Part shown: one piece after another, positions 53,385-61,121 of the stretch
Layout: every line of letters starts with the position of its first letter
How positions within the stretch are numbered: position 1 is the first letter of the stretch
From: Mesostigma viride
Taxonomy: Eukaryota; Streptophyta; Mesostigmatophyceae; Mesostigmatales; Mesostigmataceae
Reading direction: 5' to 3'
NCBI GenBank assembly: GCA_009746045.1
Contig: RPFO01001472.1
Span: 2,501 to 66,500, forward strand
Length of the DNA stretch: 64,000 nucleotides
Notes under the pieces: model-generated
Database searches by the model: none
What the model saw: only the letters and a program-made list of their open reading frames with translations
What the model was told of the DNA's origin: nothing
Translations under genes and position numbers: made by a program

Positions 53385-53576
53385 ATGTCCACATCTAGCA
53401 TAGAGAACGTTGCTCCCGTACAGGAGGGCCTGGGCGATTTGAAAAGGACGGAGCATCTGGACCCCACCGCCCCCGTTGTGTTTGCCCCCCCATTGGTGTC
53501 CAGGCCGGAGCTGGTCGTCCCGGTCGTGTTTGCCGTCGTCGTGATCGCCCTTTTGGTGGCGACCATGAGCCACTGA
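53385..53576 (+). CDS. small tail-anchored membrane protein
   Basis: A 63-residue protein, ATG 53385. The polar N-terminus (MSTSSIENVAPVQEGLGDLK) is followed by one C-terminal transmembrane helix (LVVPVVFAVVVIALLVATM, residues about 42-60) and only three residues after it. The topology is that of a tail-anchored protein, frequent among virion membrane proteins of large DNA viruses. Function unknown. Confidence 0.65.
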   Translation: MSTSSIENVAPVQEGLGDLKRTEHLDPTAPVVFAPPLVSRPELVVPVVFAVVVIALLVATMSH

Positions 53577-53583
53577 ACGCACC

Positions 53584-54822
53584 TCAGTGCCTGCGCGCGC
53601 CCCGTCTGTTGATTCGCCTCTGACCGGCGCCGTGGCCCGGCGCAGGTGCAGGCGCAGGTGCAGGCGCGGGCGGGGGTGGAGGAGGGGGTGGAGGAGGGGC
53701 CGCGTTAGCCGCGTTGATGGCGGCGGCGACGACCGGCACGGGGACCCCCGCGGCGCGCGCTGTTGACAGGAGGTCGCGGGACGCGGCCGTAAGGTCCGCG
53801 CGGTTCCGTTGTCGGATAGCCGTCGCCCGCAGAGGGCCTATGCCGGCACCGAGCGGCTGGCGCACGACGCGCAGGGCGTCCTGGAACCTGGCCAGTCGCG
53901 CTGAATACTCGACGTCGCGTGCTTCCGGGGGGATAACGGGAAGGACTTTCTTCGCCCGGTTGCCGTGCCCGCAGCAGGCGGAGGGCCCTGTGTAGGTGGG
54001 TGGTGGAGGTGCGCGCGGCGGCGGGGGCGGCGGGGGCGGCGGGGACGGTGGTTCAAGGGGGGCTAATATCGTATCTCCGAGGGCGGACACGTCGTTATAT
54101 AGCTCTGTGTAATCTATGTCGTCGCTATCCATCCAGGTGTCTTGGAGGTTGTCCCTGGTGCCCCTTAACCTGTCAATGTCACGTCTGCGGTGCAGTCGGA
54201 CCTTCCAATCAGGGGCAGGTGTACCATCACGACTAAGAACCGGCCTCCTCGACTGCTCGACGGCATCTGTGTAAGCGTTCAAGTCCAGGTCGTACTCAAA
54301 GTCTCGAAAGCGGGCCGGTGTGCCTTTCGGTTCTTGTTTCGCTCTCATGCCGTGAGATCTAGCGCCCCTGTGAGATCGAGACCTGGCACGCCCGATTCGC
54401 CTCTGTGCGGCGGTGTGTCCTGTAGGGGGTGCTGGTGGCGGGCGACTTACATCCCACATGTCGTTGGCAACGACACCGGGACCAATACCGGCAGCGACGG
54501 CGGTAGCTATGAGGTTGTCTTCGGCGTCTTCTGTGCGCTCTTCGTTCCGCCGGCGGGTATTTCGTTGACGCGCAGGTCCACCAGTGACCGGGCGCCTCGA
54601 CTCGTTAACGACATCTGCGTAATGGTTCAAGTCCATGCCGTACTCGATGTCCCCGAAGCGGGGTGGTACAAAACCGTTGGGGTTTTTCACAGCCCGCGTG
54701 CCGTGATAGACAAGGCCCCTGTTTCTGGTCGCGTGTTGGGTGCACTTGTGTGCCCGGCCGCCCCCCCGCCGTCTGCACCTCGTCCCACTTTTTGTAATGA
54801 CCGTGCATTGGTATAAACCCAT
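53584..54822 (-). CDS. zinc-motif protein with three internal repeats, proline-rich
   Basis: A 412-residue protein, ATG 54822. It starts with the viral CxxxTxxGxxC...CxxH motif (QCTVITKSGTRCRRRG, CTQH). A module of about 45 residues then occurs three times: PPRFGDIEYGMDLNHYADVV (near residue 50), PARFRDFEYDLDLNAYTDAV (near 172) and PPEARDVEYSARLARFQDAL (near 300). Each is followed by RRP or RQP and a variable linker. Linkers two and three are proline runs. The C-terminus is Pro/Ala-rich and basic (GQRRINRRGARRH). It shares the zinc motif with 51927-52502. No known function; the repeat module may bind a repeating partner. Confidence 0.7.
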   Translation of the reverse strand: MGLYQCTVITKSGTRCRRRGGGRAHKCTQHATRNRGLVYHGTRAVKNPNGFVPPRFGDIEYGMDLNHYADVVNESRRPVTGGPARQRNTRRRNEERTEDAEDNLIATAVAAGIGPGVVANDMWDVSRPPPAPPTGHTAAQRRIGRARSRSHRGARSHGMRAKQEPKGTPARFRDFEYDLDLNAYTDAVEQSRRPVLSRDGTPAPDWKVRLHRRRDIDRLRGTRDNLQDTWMDSDDIDYTELYNDVSALGDTILAPLEPPSPPPPPPPPPRAPPPPTYTGPSACCGHGNRAKKVLPVIPPEARDVEYSARLARFQDALRVVRQPLGAGIGPLRATAIRQRNRADLTAASRDLLSTARAAGVPVPVVAAAINAANAAPPPPPPPPPPAPAPAPAPAPGHGAGQRRINRRGARRH

Positions 54823-54853
54823 TAAGATTAGTACATTAACGTTATATAATATA

Positions 54854-55774
54854 TTAAGACGCTTTTATCCTCTTGTCCCTGTTCCACGCCTGGTTCTCAA
54901 GCATGAGTCGTTTGTTGTTTGCCGCAAACTCGGGGCCGCGGTACTCGCGAGCCTTATTGTAGTGGCCCAGCTTTTCCAGCCCCGGTGCCAATGCCTCCAC
55001 CATGACCAGCGCCGTCTTCTCGGGGTCTTTCCCGTCAAGTACCTCCTCTTGGTGCCGCAAATGGAAGAATTCGGTCAATGCGCACATGGGGTCTGTGAAC
55101 GTGTCGCGAGTGGCCTGGCTCTTCTTCGTGAGCCCCTGGTCCTTCCTGTAGTCGGCGGTCTGCTCGTAGCCGGTCACCAGCTTGTTGGCCGCGTTGTTGA
55201 CGATGGCGTACACCCTGGACGGCACGGGCTTGGCGCTGCTCTCCTTGATGGCGCGCATGTCTAGCTTATTACTCTCGCAGCTCTTGATGCGAGGGGCCTC
55301 CGACACTTGCTGGCGAGGGAGAGGCACAAACTCCTCGCCGGTATTGTCGCGATACCTATCCAACAACTCTTGAATTAGAGCCGGGTCCGCGTCCAGGTAT
55401 CTCTCCAATAGCACAGCCACTGACTGGCGAAAGGCGGCGGCCTTCTTGCCGGGTAGGACCTGGATTATCTTTATGATTCCCTGTCGGTCAGTGACAGGCG
55501 TCTCTCGTTGCCCTTGGCCGGTGAAACGGAAGTGTACGATGCCATCGTACACTTCTTCATGGGCCGAGCACAGTTTTTTGAAGGCCTCGCTTGCGTGTCT
55601 GAATGAATTAGTTGTGAACGATCCATCCGGCTTCATAAATATCATGCACTTGATAGCATCAATAACCGAAATCTTGCCATCCGGGGTCACGCGAATCTTG
55701 CCAGCAAATGGATCCTGCTCACCAGACCCATCGCGCAAGGGTTGCAAATACCTCACAACTGCATTGGAGGCCAT
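54854..55774 (-). CDS. BRO-N-like 'PVTDRQG' family protein, paralogue 1
   Basis: A 306-residue protein. ATG 55774 (MASNAVVRYLQPL) is preferred over the upstream in-frame start at 55834 because the conserved upstream element of this family lies between them. N-terminal module: DPFAGKIRVTPDGKISVIDA (about 20-40). Core: ETPVTDRQGIIKIIQVLPGK, then AAAFRQSVAVLLERYLDADP (about 95-135), which resembles the BRO-N/antirepressor pattern of viral and phage DNA-binding proteins. The C-terminal half (MRAIKESSAKPVPSRVYAIV, KKSQATRDTFTDPMCALTEF, GPEFAANNKRLMLENQAWNR) is conserved in the paralogues. A DNA-binding regulator is plausible but unproven. Confidence 0.75.
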   Translation of the reverse strand: MASNAVVRYLQPLRDGSGEQDPFAGKIRVTPDGKISVIDAIKCMIFMKPDGSFTTNSFRHASEAFKKLCSAHEEVYDGIVHFRFTGQGQRETPVTDRQGIIKIIQVLPGKKAAAFRQSVAVLLERYLDADPALIQELLDRYRDNTGEEFVPLPRQQVSEAPRIKSCESNKLDMRAIKESSAKPVPSRVYAIVNNAANKLVTGYEQTADYRKDQGLTKKSQATRDTFTDPMCALTEFFHLRHQEEVLDGKDPEKTALVMVEALAPGLEKLGHYNKAREYRGPEFAANNKRLMLENQAWNRDKRIKAS

Positions 55775-55794
55775 GATTGATTTATTGTTGTTGT

Positions 55795-55824
55795 AGAAAT
55801 TGTATCGCTCCAGATAAGCGCGCC
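55795..55824 (-). promoter_or_regulatory. family upstream element, paralogue 1 (weaker copy)
   Basis: On the minus strand GGCGCGCTTATCTGGAGCGATACAATTTCT, ending 20 nt before the ATG. It matches the elements at 56797 and 61076 in the GGCGCGCTTATCT part and loosely after that. Confidence 0.5.
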
Positions 55825-55864
55825 ACCGTTTCAAGGTTGTCCATCATCATTATTATGATTGCAA

Positions 55865-56779
55865 TTACGCTTTTATCCTCTTGTCCCTGTTCCACACCTG
55901 GTTCTCAAGCATTAGTCGTTTGTTGTTTGCCGCAAACTCGGGGCCGCGGTACTCGCGAGCCTCCTTGTAGTGACCCAGCTTTTCTAGCCCGGGTGCCAGC
56001 ATATCCACTATGGAGAGGGCCGACTTCTCGGGGTCGCCCCCCTTAGACACCATGGCCTTGTGCTGCTCGTGGAAGAATATCGACAGACCGCACATCCCGT
56101 CCGTGAAGGTGTCGCGAGTGGCCTGGCTCTTCTTCGTGAGCCCCTGGTCCTTGCGGTAGTCTGCCGTTTGATCGTAGCCCGTCGCCAGCTTGTTGGAACT
56201 GTTGTTGACGGCGGCGTACACTCGAGCGGGCACCGGCTTGGCGCTGCTCTCCTTGATGGCGCGCATGTCCAGCTTTGTCTTCTCGCAGCTCTTGATGCGA
56301 GGGGCCTCCAGCACTTGCTGGCGAGGGAGAGGCACGAACTCCTCGCCGGTCCTGTCGCGGTACCGGTCGTGCAGGTTCTGGATGAGCGCCGGGTCGGCGT
56401 CGAGGTACTTCTCCAGCAGCACTGCCATGTGGTGGCGGAAGGCGGCAGCCTTCTTACCCGGCAGCAGCTGAATGATCTTGATCAGTCCCTGTCGGTCGGT
56501 GACAGATGTGTCTCGCTGCCTGGCACCTGGGAATTTCCAGAGTGTCAAAAAATGACACACTTCTTTATTGTCCTCAACAAGCCTTGACAGACAATGACTG
56601 GCTTGCCTCTGAGCGTCTGGGGCAGGTGTGCCGGATGCATCGGTATATATCATTGCTTTGATAACGTCGATAACCGAAATCTTGCCATCTGGCGTCACTC
56701 TGATCTTGCCAGCAAAGGGGTCCTCCCCCGGCACGCCGCGCGAAGGCTGCAGATACCTCACAAGTGTTTGGGACGCCAT
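55865..56779 (-). CDS. BRO-N-like 'PVTDRQG' family protein, paralogue 2
   Basis: A 304-residue protein, ATG 56779 (MASQTLVRYLQPSRGVPGED). It has the same layout as paralogue 1, which lies 90 bp downstream on the same strand: DPFAGKIRVTPDGKISVIDV, TSVTDRQGLIKIIQLLPGKK, AAAFRHHMAVLLEKYLDADP, LPRQQVLEAPRIKSCEKTKL, then the conserved C-terminus ending RDKRIKA. The two are nearly identical from the core onward and differ mostly between residues 40 and 90, where the family is variable. They are probably a recent tandem duplication. Confidence 0.75.
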   Translation of the reverse strand: MASQTLVRYLQPSRGVPGEDPFAGKIRVTPDGKISVIDVIKAMIYTDASGTPAPDAQRQASHCLSRLVEDNKEVCHFLTLWKFPGARQRDTSVTDRQGLIKIIQLLPGKKAAAFRHHMAVLLEKYLDADPALIQNLHDRYRDRTGEEFVPLPRQQVLEAPRIKSCEKTKLDMRAIKESSAKPVPARVYAAVNNSSNKLATGYDQTADYRKDQGLTKKSQATRDTFTDGMCGLSIFFHEQHKAMVSKGGDPEKSALSIVDMLAPGLEKLGHYKEAREYRGPEFAANNKRLMLENQVWNRDKRIKA

Positions 56780-56796
56780 GGCCGTTTACTTGTGTC

Positions 56797-56828
56797 GGAG
56801 AAATGTTATCCACTGAGATAAGCGCGCC
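56797..56828 (-). promoter_or_regulatory. family upstream element, paralogue 2
   Basis: Minus strand GGCGCGCTTATCTCAGTGGATAACATTTCTCC, ending exactly 17 nt before the ATG, as in paralogues 3 and 4. Confidence 0.65.
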
Positions 56829-56880
56829 ATGCCACCAGGTAATCACTGCAAATGATCCATCCGGCTTAGTAAACATATAT
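56829..56880 (-). pseudogene. remnant of a BRO-N-like family gene
   Basis: Minus strand GTTTACTAAGCCGGATGGAT, then CATTTGCAGTG, encodes a short TKPDGSFAV that matches the MKPDGSFTTN segment of paralogue 1 (about residue 50). Only about 50 bp is left, placed upstream of paralogue 2. Confidence 0.45.
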
Positions 56881-56915
56881 TTGCGGAATATAAAAACACA
56901 CGCGTGTACTATAAC

Positions 56916-57332
56916 ATGGCGGCAAAGAAAACGCGCACCCCACGACGCGCTCGTACGGTGCACCGCGCACACCGCTCCCGAGCCGCTGCGGTGCTGACGC
57001 CGGCCATGGAGCATAATTACCACGCCGCATCGGGGATGCTGTCGTATCGTTTCGGCGGGGCGTTGGAGGCATTGTCGAAGGCGAAGGTGTCGGCGAAGGG
57101 CGATGTCCCCCCTGATCAGTACAGGAGAGATCTCCGGGAGGCCAATGCGGTGGAGCGGAACCTGCGGCGGTCGTGGCTCGTGTCTATGGATAAACTGCGC
57201 CGACTGAGAGAACAAGGCGCGGGCATCCTTTATAGAGGGCCGGACGCCATCGTCGATTGGGTCATGAGAGCCGCCAAGACCGCCGTCATGCCTGGTAGGC
57301 GGGGACTCGCGGGTAAGCGTAAACGTTCCTGA
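56916..57332 (+). CDS. small basic protein, unknown function
   Basis: A 138-residue protein from ATG 56916. The N-terminus is strongly basic (MAAKKTRTPRRARTVHRAHR). A helical middle follows (DQYRRDLREANAVERNLRRS, SMDKLRRLREQGAGILYRGP), then a basic end (RRGLAGKRKRS) resembling a nuclear localisation signal. No family recognised. Its composition would suit a virion DNA-condensing or core protein. Confidence 0.6.
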   Translation: MAAKKTRTPRRARTVHRAHRSRAAAVLTPAMEHNYHAASGMLSYRFGGALEALSKAKVSAKGDVPPDQYRRDLREANAVERNLRRSWLVSMDKLRRLREQGAGILYRGPDAIVDWVMRAAKTAVMPGRRGLAGKRKRS

Positions 57333-57367
57333 TTAAAAAATATCGGTTAGTTGTATACGCAATACGG

Positions 57368-57666
57368 ATGCCTGTCGGGAGCAAAGCTGACGTCATGAAT
57401 GGCAGGGCGACCAGGACGAGCGGGGGCTTAAGAGCGACGACCTGGTGCGGAGGAAGGACGGCCGGGTCGTTTCGAAGGCCAAGAGCGAGATAGGGGCGCA
57501 GAACCCGTGGGCCAAGTTCGTGAAGAAGGTGCACGCGGAGACCGGTGGCTCGCTGAGTGACGCGATGGTGGAGGCTAAGAGACAGTTGGACGGTTTGATG
57601 AGGGAGCGCGGCCTCGCGAACACCGCCGAGAACCGCCGCGAGGTCCTGTCCGGCCTCTCGCGTTAA
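57368..57666 (+). pseudogene. NCLDV-type small basic protein (GGL...VSK motif), one-base frame break
   Basis: ATG 57368 opens a frame that ends in ...TRTSGG at the G5 run (57422-57426). The coding signal continues one base out of phase as LKSDDLVRRKDGRVVSKAKS and on to TAA 57666 (KFVKKVHAETGG, AMVEAKRQLDGLM). One more G in the run would make a single protein of about 99 residues. The T-x-G-G-L-x-x-x-D-L...G-x-[IV]-V-S-K pattern is one I know from small proteins of chloroviruses and other large DNA viruses, which supports this reading and the viral origin of the region. Function unknown. Confidence 0.6.
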
Positions 57667-57742
57667 CCCGGCTCTTTCCCCGTCGCGGCTGTCCGGCCTC
57701 GGTCGCAAAAAAAAAACGGAGGTAGGTTCTATATCACTCGCG

Positions 57743-58123
57743 ATGGGTATGTTTATGTACGATTTTAAGAACCTCTTCAAGGTCGGCCTGCTGATCGGTT
57801 TGGCGCACGTGATCGCCACCTGGGTGCGGGTTAAGCGGGAGAAGTTTCGCCTGAAGGCAAACATCCGGTCGACCGTGTCCATCTCGTGGATTCTGGGTCT
57901 CAGCGGGCTCGCCTACGTGCTGTACAGGAACTTCCGCGACAAGGCCTACGCCTACGACACGCTGCCGTGGAAGATCTGGAAGGGTTTCTGGACATCCGGG
58001 GGTGCCAGTTTGTCCTATTCCATGCTCATGACGGGCGGGTCGGCTCACTTCTCTAGCCGGCCGGTTGCCGAGGTGGTGGAGGCGACGGTGTCGGAGGCGA
58101 CGGCCCCAACCACGGCCGCGTAA
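57743..58123 (+). CDS. two-pass membrane protein
   Basis: A 126-residue protein, ATG 57743, preceded by an A9 run. Two hydrophobic segments: residues about 12-27 (VGLLIGLAHVIATWV) and about 46-62 (VSISWILGLSGLAYVLY). A positive segment sits between them (RVKREKFRLKANIR) and an Ala/Thr/Glu-rich tail ends the protein. A further short hydrophobic stretch occurs at WTSGGASLSYSMLM. No known family; a virion or host membrane role is possible. Confidence 0.65.
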   Translation: MGMFMYDFKNLFKVGLLIGLAHVIATWVRVKREKFRLKANIRSTVSISWILGLSGLAYVLYRNFRDKAYAYDTLPWKIWKGFWTSGGASLSYSMLMTGGSAHFSSRPVAEVVEATVSEATAPTTAA

Positions 58124-58189
58124 CTTTGAGACCGGAGCGGGTGGCGCCTAGATCTCCGCCCCCTCGACCTGGGTCTGGGCCGCGGTCTC

Positions 58190-58255
58190 GGCCTCGGCAC
58201 GGGCACAGGGATGGGGATGGGGGTGGGGACGGGGACGGGGATGGGGACGAAACGG
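58190..58255. repeat. GGGGAY minisatellite
   Basis: GGGATGGGGATGGGGGTGGGGACGGGGACGGGGA-type repeat and, before it, a GGTCTCGGCCTCGG part. It produces a minus-strand frame of PIPVPVP repeats that I do not call as a gene. Confidence 0.7.
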
Positions 58256-58268
58256 GCGGCTGTCATCG

Positions 58269-58865
58269 TTAGAGACAGTCGTCATTTATGTCACGCCCGA
58301 GGCGCACAGACTCGCTCCATGACTTGTGGGATGGCAGGTTCTTGTTCTCCCCGTTGTAAGTTCCTATGAGCTCGTAGACGGTGAAGTCCTTGCAATAGTC
58401 GTGAATGAGGCGACGGTACGCGGGAGGGAACGAGTACGGCCCTATCTGCAGTTGGTCGAGGGGCGGAACGGACTTGTAGAACTCGGGATCCTTGTACGGC
58501 CTTTCCAGGTGAGCCCGTATCACGCGCACTTCAGGGCGGCGGATGTCGATGTATGAATCCCAACGCCTCCAAGTAAGGGGACTTGCGCCACTCGCGCACT
58601 TCGGTCCGCGGTAGAACTCGACGCTGAATGGCACCTTCTTGTGGAAAAGCATGTCAATTATGCGGTTCATGTGACAGTCTTCCAACGTTTCGTCATACGC
58701 GTTGAAAACGAGGCAGTAGCGCCCCAACTTGTCTATGAACCCTTGCGTCCCCTTTTCAAAATCGTTGTGAAGAGAGCCGCTGAGGTTGAGCCAGAACCCC
58801 TCCGCCGTGCCCGCTTCGGTCTCTGAAGGCATGAGGCGCTCTAAGGACACGACTGGATACGACAT
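58269..58865 (-). CDS. protein of unknown function, 198 residues
   Basis: ATG 58865 (MSYPVVSLERLMPSETEAGT). The protein looks globular, with mixed helix and strand and many aromatic residues: LGRYCLVFNAYDETLEDCHM, VPFSVEFYRGPKCASG, RPYKDPEFYKSVPPLDQL and FPPAYRRLIHDYCKDFTVYE. No transmembrane segment, signal peptide or zinc motif is seen. No family is recognised. It is intact and well composed, so it is likely a real gene. Confidence 0.65.
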   Translation of the reverse strand: MSYPVVSLERLMPSETEAGTAEGFWLNLSGSLHNDFEKGTQGFIDKLGRYCLVFNAYDETLEDCHMNRIIDMLFHKKVPFSVEFYRGPKCASGASPLTWRRWDSYIDIRRPEVRVIRAHLERPYKDPEFYKSVPPLDQLQIGPYSFPPAYRRLIHDYCKDFTVYELIGTYNGENKNLPSHKSWSESVRLGRDINDDCL

Positions 58866-59001
58866 GCATGCTCAAGTGACTGATTATATATTTTATTATT
58901 ATAACCGAGGCGCGCGGATGATGGTAGCCTTTGTCACGCGGTAACTGCCACCGCCCCTGCGCTGGTCGGCCGTGAGTCTTTTACATAGGCGAGAGAAATA
59001 T
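58866..59001. promoter_or_regulatory. divergent spacer between two viral genes
   Basis: An AT-rich tract (ATTATATATTTTATTATTATAA, 58882-58903) lies between the minus gene starting at 58865 and the plus gene starting at 59002. Promoters for both are expected here; no motif is proven. Confidence 0.4.
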
Positions 59002-60109
59002 ATGTTGCATGAGTATTGCACGAGTATGGTTAAGAATTCGAAACCGCTCGGGAGAGAGGTCACTAGCTTCACACCGCCCGTCATCGACGGTCACCGTTTT
59101 AGTTTGTACGAGCAAACTAACAATAGATCATACATGAAACTCAGCATCCCCATTCCGGACGGGTACACGTCGGCACTCACCAGGAAGATACGGAAGAGGT
59201 GGAGGGAGGAGATGTCATGGCGTACGCGGAGTTTAATATCCACACAGGCAGTGGCGATAATTACATTAAATTGAATTGGTTTTACGTGCGTCCACAAGAG
59301 TTTTGGGATTGTCCTGGACCAGAAAAAGACAAGTTCGTCGGAGTGGGTCGGCGAATGGTCTGTTACGCCATCAACAAGCTACGTCCGCTAATGAAAGAGT
59401 CGCCGAAACCGAGGCTTGTTTTGCAGGCAAGTCACGGCGTGTGCAGAGATGAAACCCCCTATGCGGGCTTAACGCATGAGAAACTCGTGAAGGAGCTCGA
59501 CAAATTCCCAGAAACCAAACAAGCAGTGTTTCAACAGATGGCGCGGATGAAATTGAACAAATCTGAACAGTTGGACGAAATGAGAAAATGGGTGTGTTAT
59601 ATCCACTACAACTTGAGTCTTGTGAACTATTACTACAGAACCTACGGTCTCCTTCCGTATGAGAAGACAAACGGGACAAGCATATGGATGCATGCCCCTC
59701 TCACCAGAGTGGTAGCCAAGTGCGCGCAACGCCAAACGGACGGGCCCGTCACAAAACAAGTGCTTTACAAGGTGGATGAGCTTTCCGCGCGAATGAATAC
59801 AGTTGACGAGGGGGGGGAGACGACGGAGAGCCGGAGGTACAGAGCAACCCGGCGCCGGCACCTAAAAAGACCGCCAAGAAGAAGAAGAAGAAGAAGGCAG
59901 ATGCCCCGCCCCCCTGCCCCGCCCCTGCCCCCCCACCAATGGGCGCCCCCTTGCCACCTGCCCCACGCCCCCGGATGTCTCTGGGTTTCATCACACGGCG
60001 TCTCCGATGGCCAGCGGTTTATGGGAGCGATGGGAGGCTAAATCCCAAATTGGTTGACCATCTTCAGCGGGTCGTGGATAACTATCAAAAACAAATGCGC
60101 GGGTCCTAG
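59002..60109 (+). pseudogene. probable GNAT-type acetyltransferase, three frame segments
   Basis: ATG 59002 (or 59026) opens a frame (PVIDGHRFSLYEQTNNRSYM) that leaves phase near 59190-59215. The second frame carries the likely catalytic core: IKLNWFYVRPQEFWD, KFVGVGRRMVCYAINKLRP (the G-x-G acetyl-CoA loop and helix of GNAT motif A), LVLQASHG, and VNYYYRTYGLLPYE (motif B). At the G8 run near 59811 the frame should shift again: a third frame has a KKTAKKKKKKKADA and proline-rich linker and a natural end (GRLNPKLVDHLQRVVDNYQK) at TAG 60107. As printed, the second frame instead runs to 60041 as Arg/Pro nonsense. GNAT is inferred from pattern only. Confidence 0.5.
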
Positions 60110-60146
60110 TCGCGCAAACGACTCTTTATTCATACGGGCCTCATTA

Positions 60147-61058
60147 TTACGAACAAACACGCTTCCTTGCTGGGGTTTCCAATACCAGTCGCTGTCGAGC
60201 GTTGTATTCTTCTCTTTTGCTCTTGTTGGCCAGCGCGAACGACCTGGGCTGCGGTGCACTGGCTTCCTCGTGCATCTTAAGGCGCTCAAACACCGGGAAC
60301 AACTCTTTTCCGATAGAATCAATGCTGGTAATGGGATTGCCACCCTTTTCTATCGCCCTCTTGTTGAGCACATTCATCAAGTCGATCCCACTGCTGAGCA
60401 CTTCGGTGAAGTAGTCACGAGTGGCGTCGCTCTTCTTCATCTTGTGCAATTCGCGTATGTCGCGAGTGTGCATGCCTGTCACGGTAACGTTTTGGGTCTC
60501 GTTGATGTGCGCGTACACACTGGCCGGGTTGGACGCCAGATAGGGGGCGCCGCTCTCCTTCACGGCGGCCATGTGAGCCTTAGTGCTTTCGCAGCTCTTG
60601 ACGCGCTTGTCGTCTGTCAGTTGAGCATCCCTGGCGTCGGCGCGGGCGTAAATCTCGTCGGCCAGCGACCGGTCGGCGTCGAGGTACCGCTCGAACAGCG
60701 TCGCCAGCTTGTCGCGGAATGACGCGGCCCTCTTGCCGGGCAGCAGCTGGATGAGTTTGATGATGCCGGCTCTGTCGGTGACAGGAGTGTCTCGCTGCCT
60801 GGCACCTGGAAATTTCCAGATGACACACCCTGTGTCATCTTCCGGGAAATCTCTCTTGACCCTCGACAGGTATTGAGATGCATTAGTGTTTGCATTGTCC
60901 GTAAACGTGCCATCCGGGTTCATGAAGCATACAACCTTGACGACGTCTACCTTCGAAATCATGCCATCGGGCGTCACTCGCATCTTGTTCGCAAACGGGT
61001 CATCCCCTGGCACCTCGCGCGAGGGCTGCAGGTACATCACAACCCCTTGGGATGCCAT
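60147..61058 (-). CDS. BRO-N-like 'PVTDRQG' family protein, paralogue 3 (divergent)
   Basis: A 303-residue protein, ATG 61058 (MASQGVVMYLQPSREVPGDD). It keeps the N-terminal DPFANKMRVTPDGMISKVDV and the core TPVTDRAGIIKLIQLLPGKR and AASFRDKLATLFERYLDADR. The C-terminal half differs from paralogues 1, 2 and 4 (KAHMAAVKESGAPYLASNPA, MKKSDATRDYFTEVLSSGID, basic end ARKRVCS). So the family has at least two subtypes sharing the N-terminal half, and the conserved N-terminal part is probably the DNA-binding or target-recognition unit. Confidence 0.75.
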   Translation of the reverse strand: MASQGVVMYLQPSREVPGDDPFANKMRVTPDGMISKVDVVKVVCFMNPDGTFTDNANTNASQYLSRVKRDFPEDDTGCVIWKFPGARQRDTPVTDRAGIIKLIQLLPGKRAASFRDKLATLFERYLDADRSLADEIYARADARDAQLTDDKRVKSCESTKAHMAAVKESGAPYLASNPASVYAHINETQNVTVTGMHTRDIRELHKMKKSDATRDYFTEVLSSGIDLMNVLNKRAIEKGGNPITSIDSIGKELFPVFERLKMHEEASAPQPRSFALANKSKREEYNARQRLVLETPARKRVCS

Positions 61059-61075
61059 GATCGTTTACTAGAGGC

Positions 61076-61107
61076 GGAGAAATGTTATCCCTTGAGATAA
61101 GCGCGCC
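61076..61107 (-). promoter_or_regulatory. family upstream element, paralogue 3
   Basis: Minus strand GGCGCGCTTATCTCAAGGGATAACATTTCTCC, ending exactly 17 nt before the ATG. Confidence 0.65.
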
Positions 61108-61121
61108 ACCCGCTCCCGAGC

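Noticed and set aside
58045-58266. 73-codon minus frame rich in PIPVPVP
   Set aside because: Produced by the GGGGAY minisatellite and overlaps the end of the two-pass membrane protein gene.
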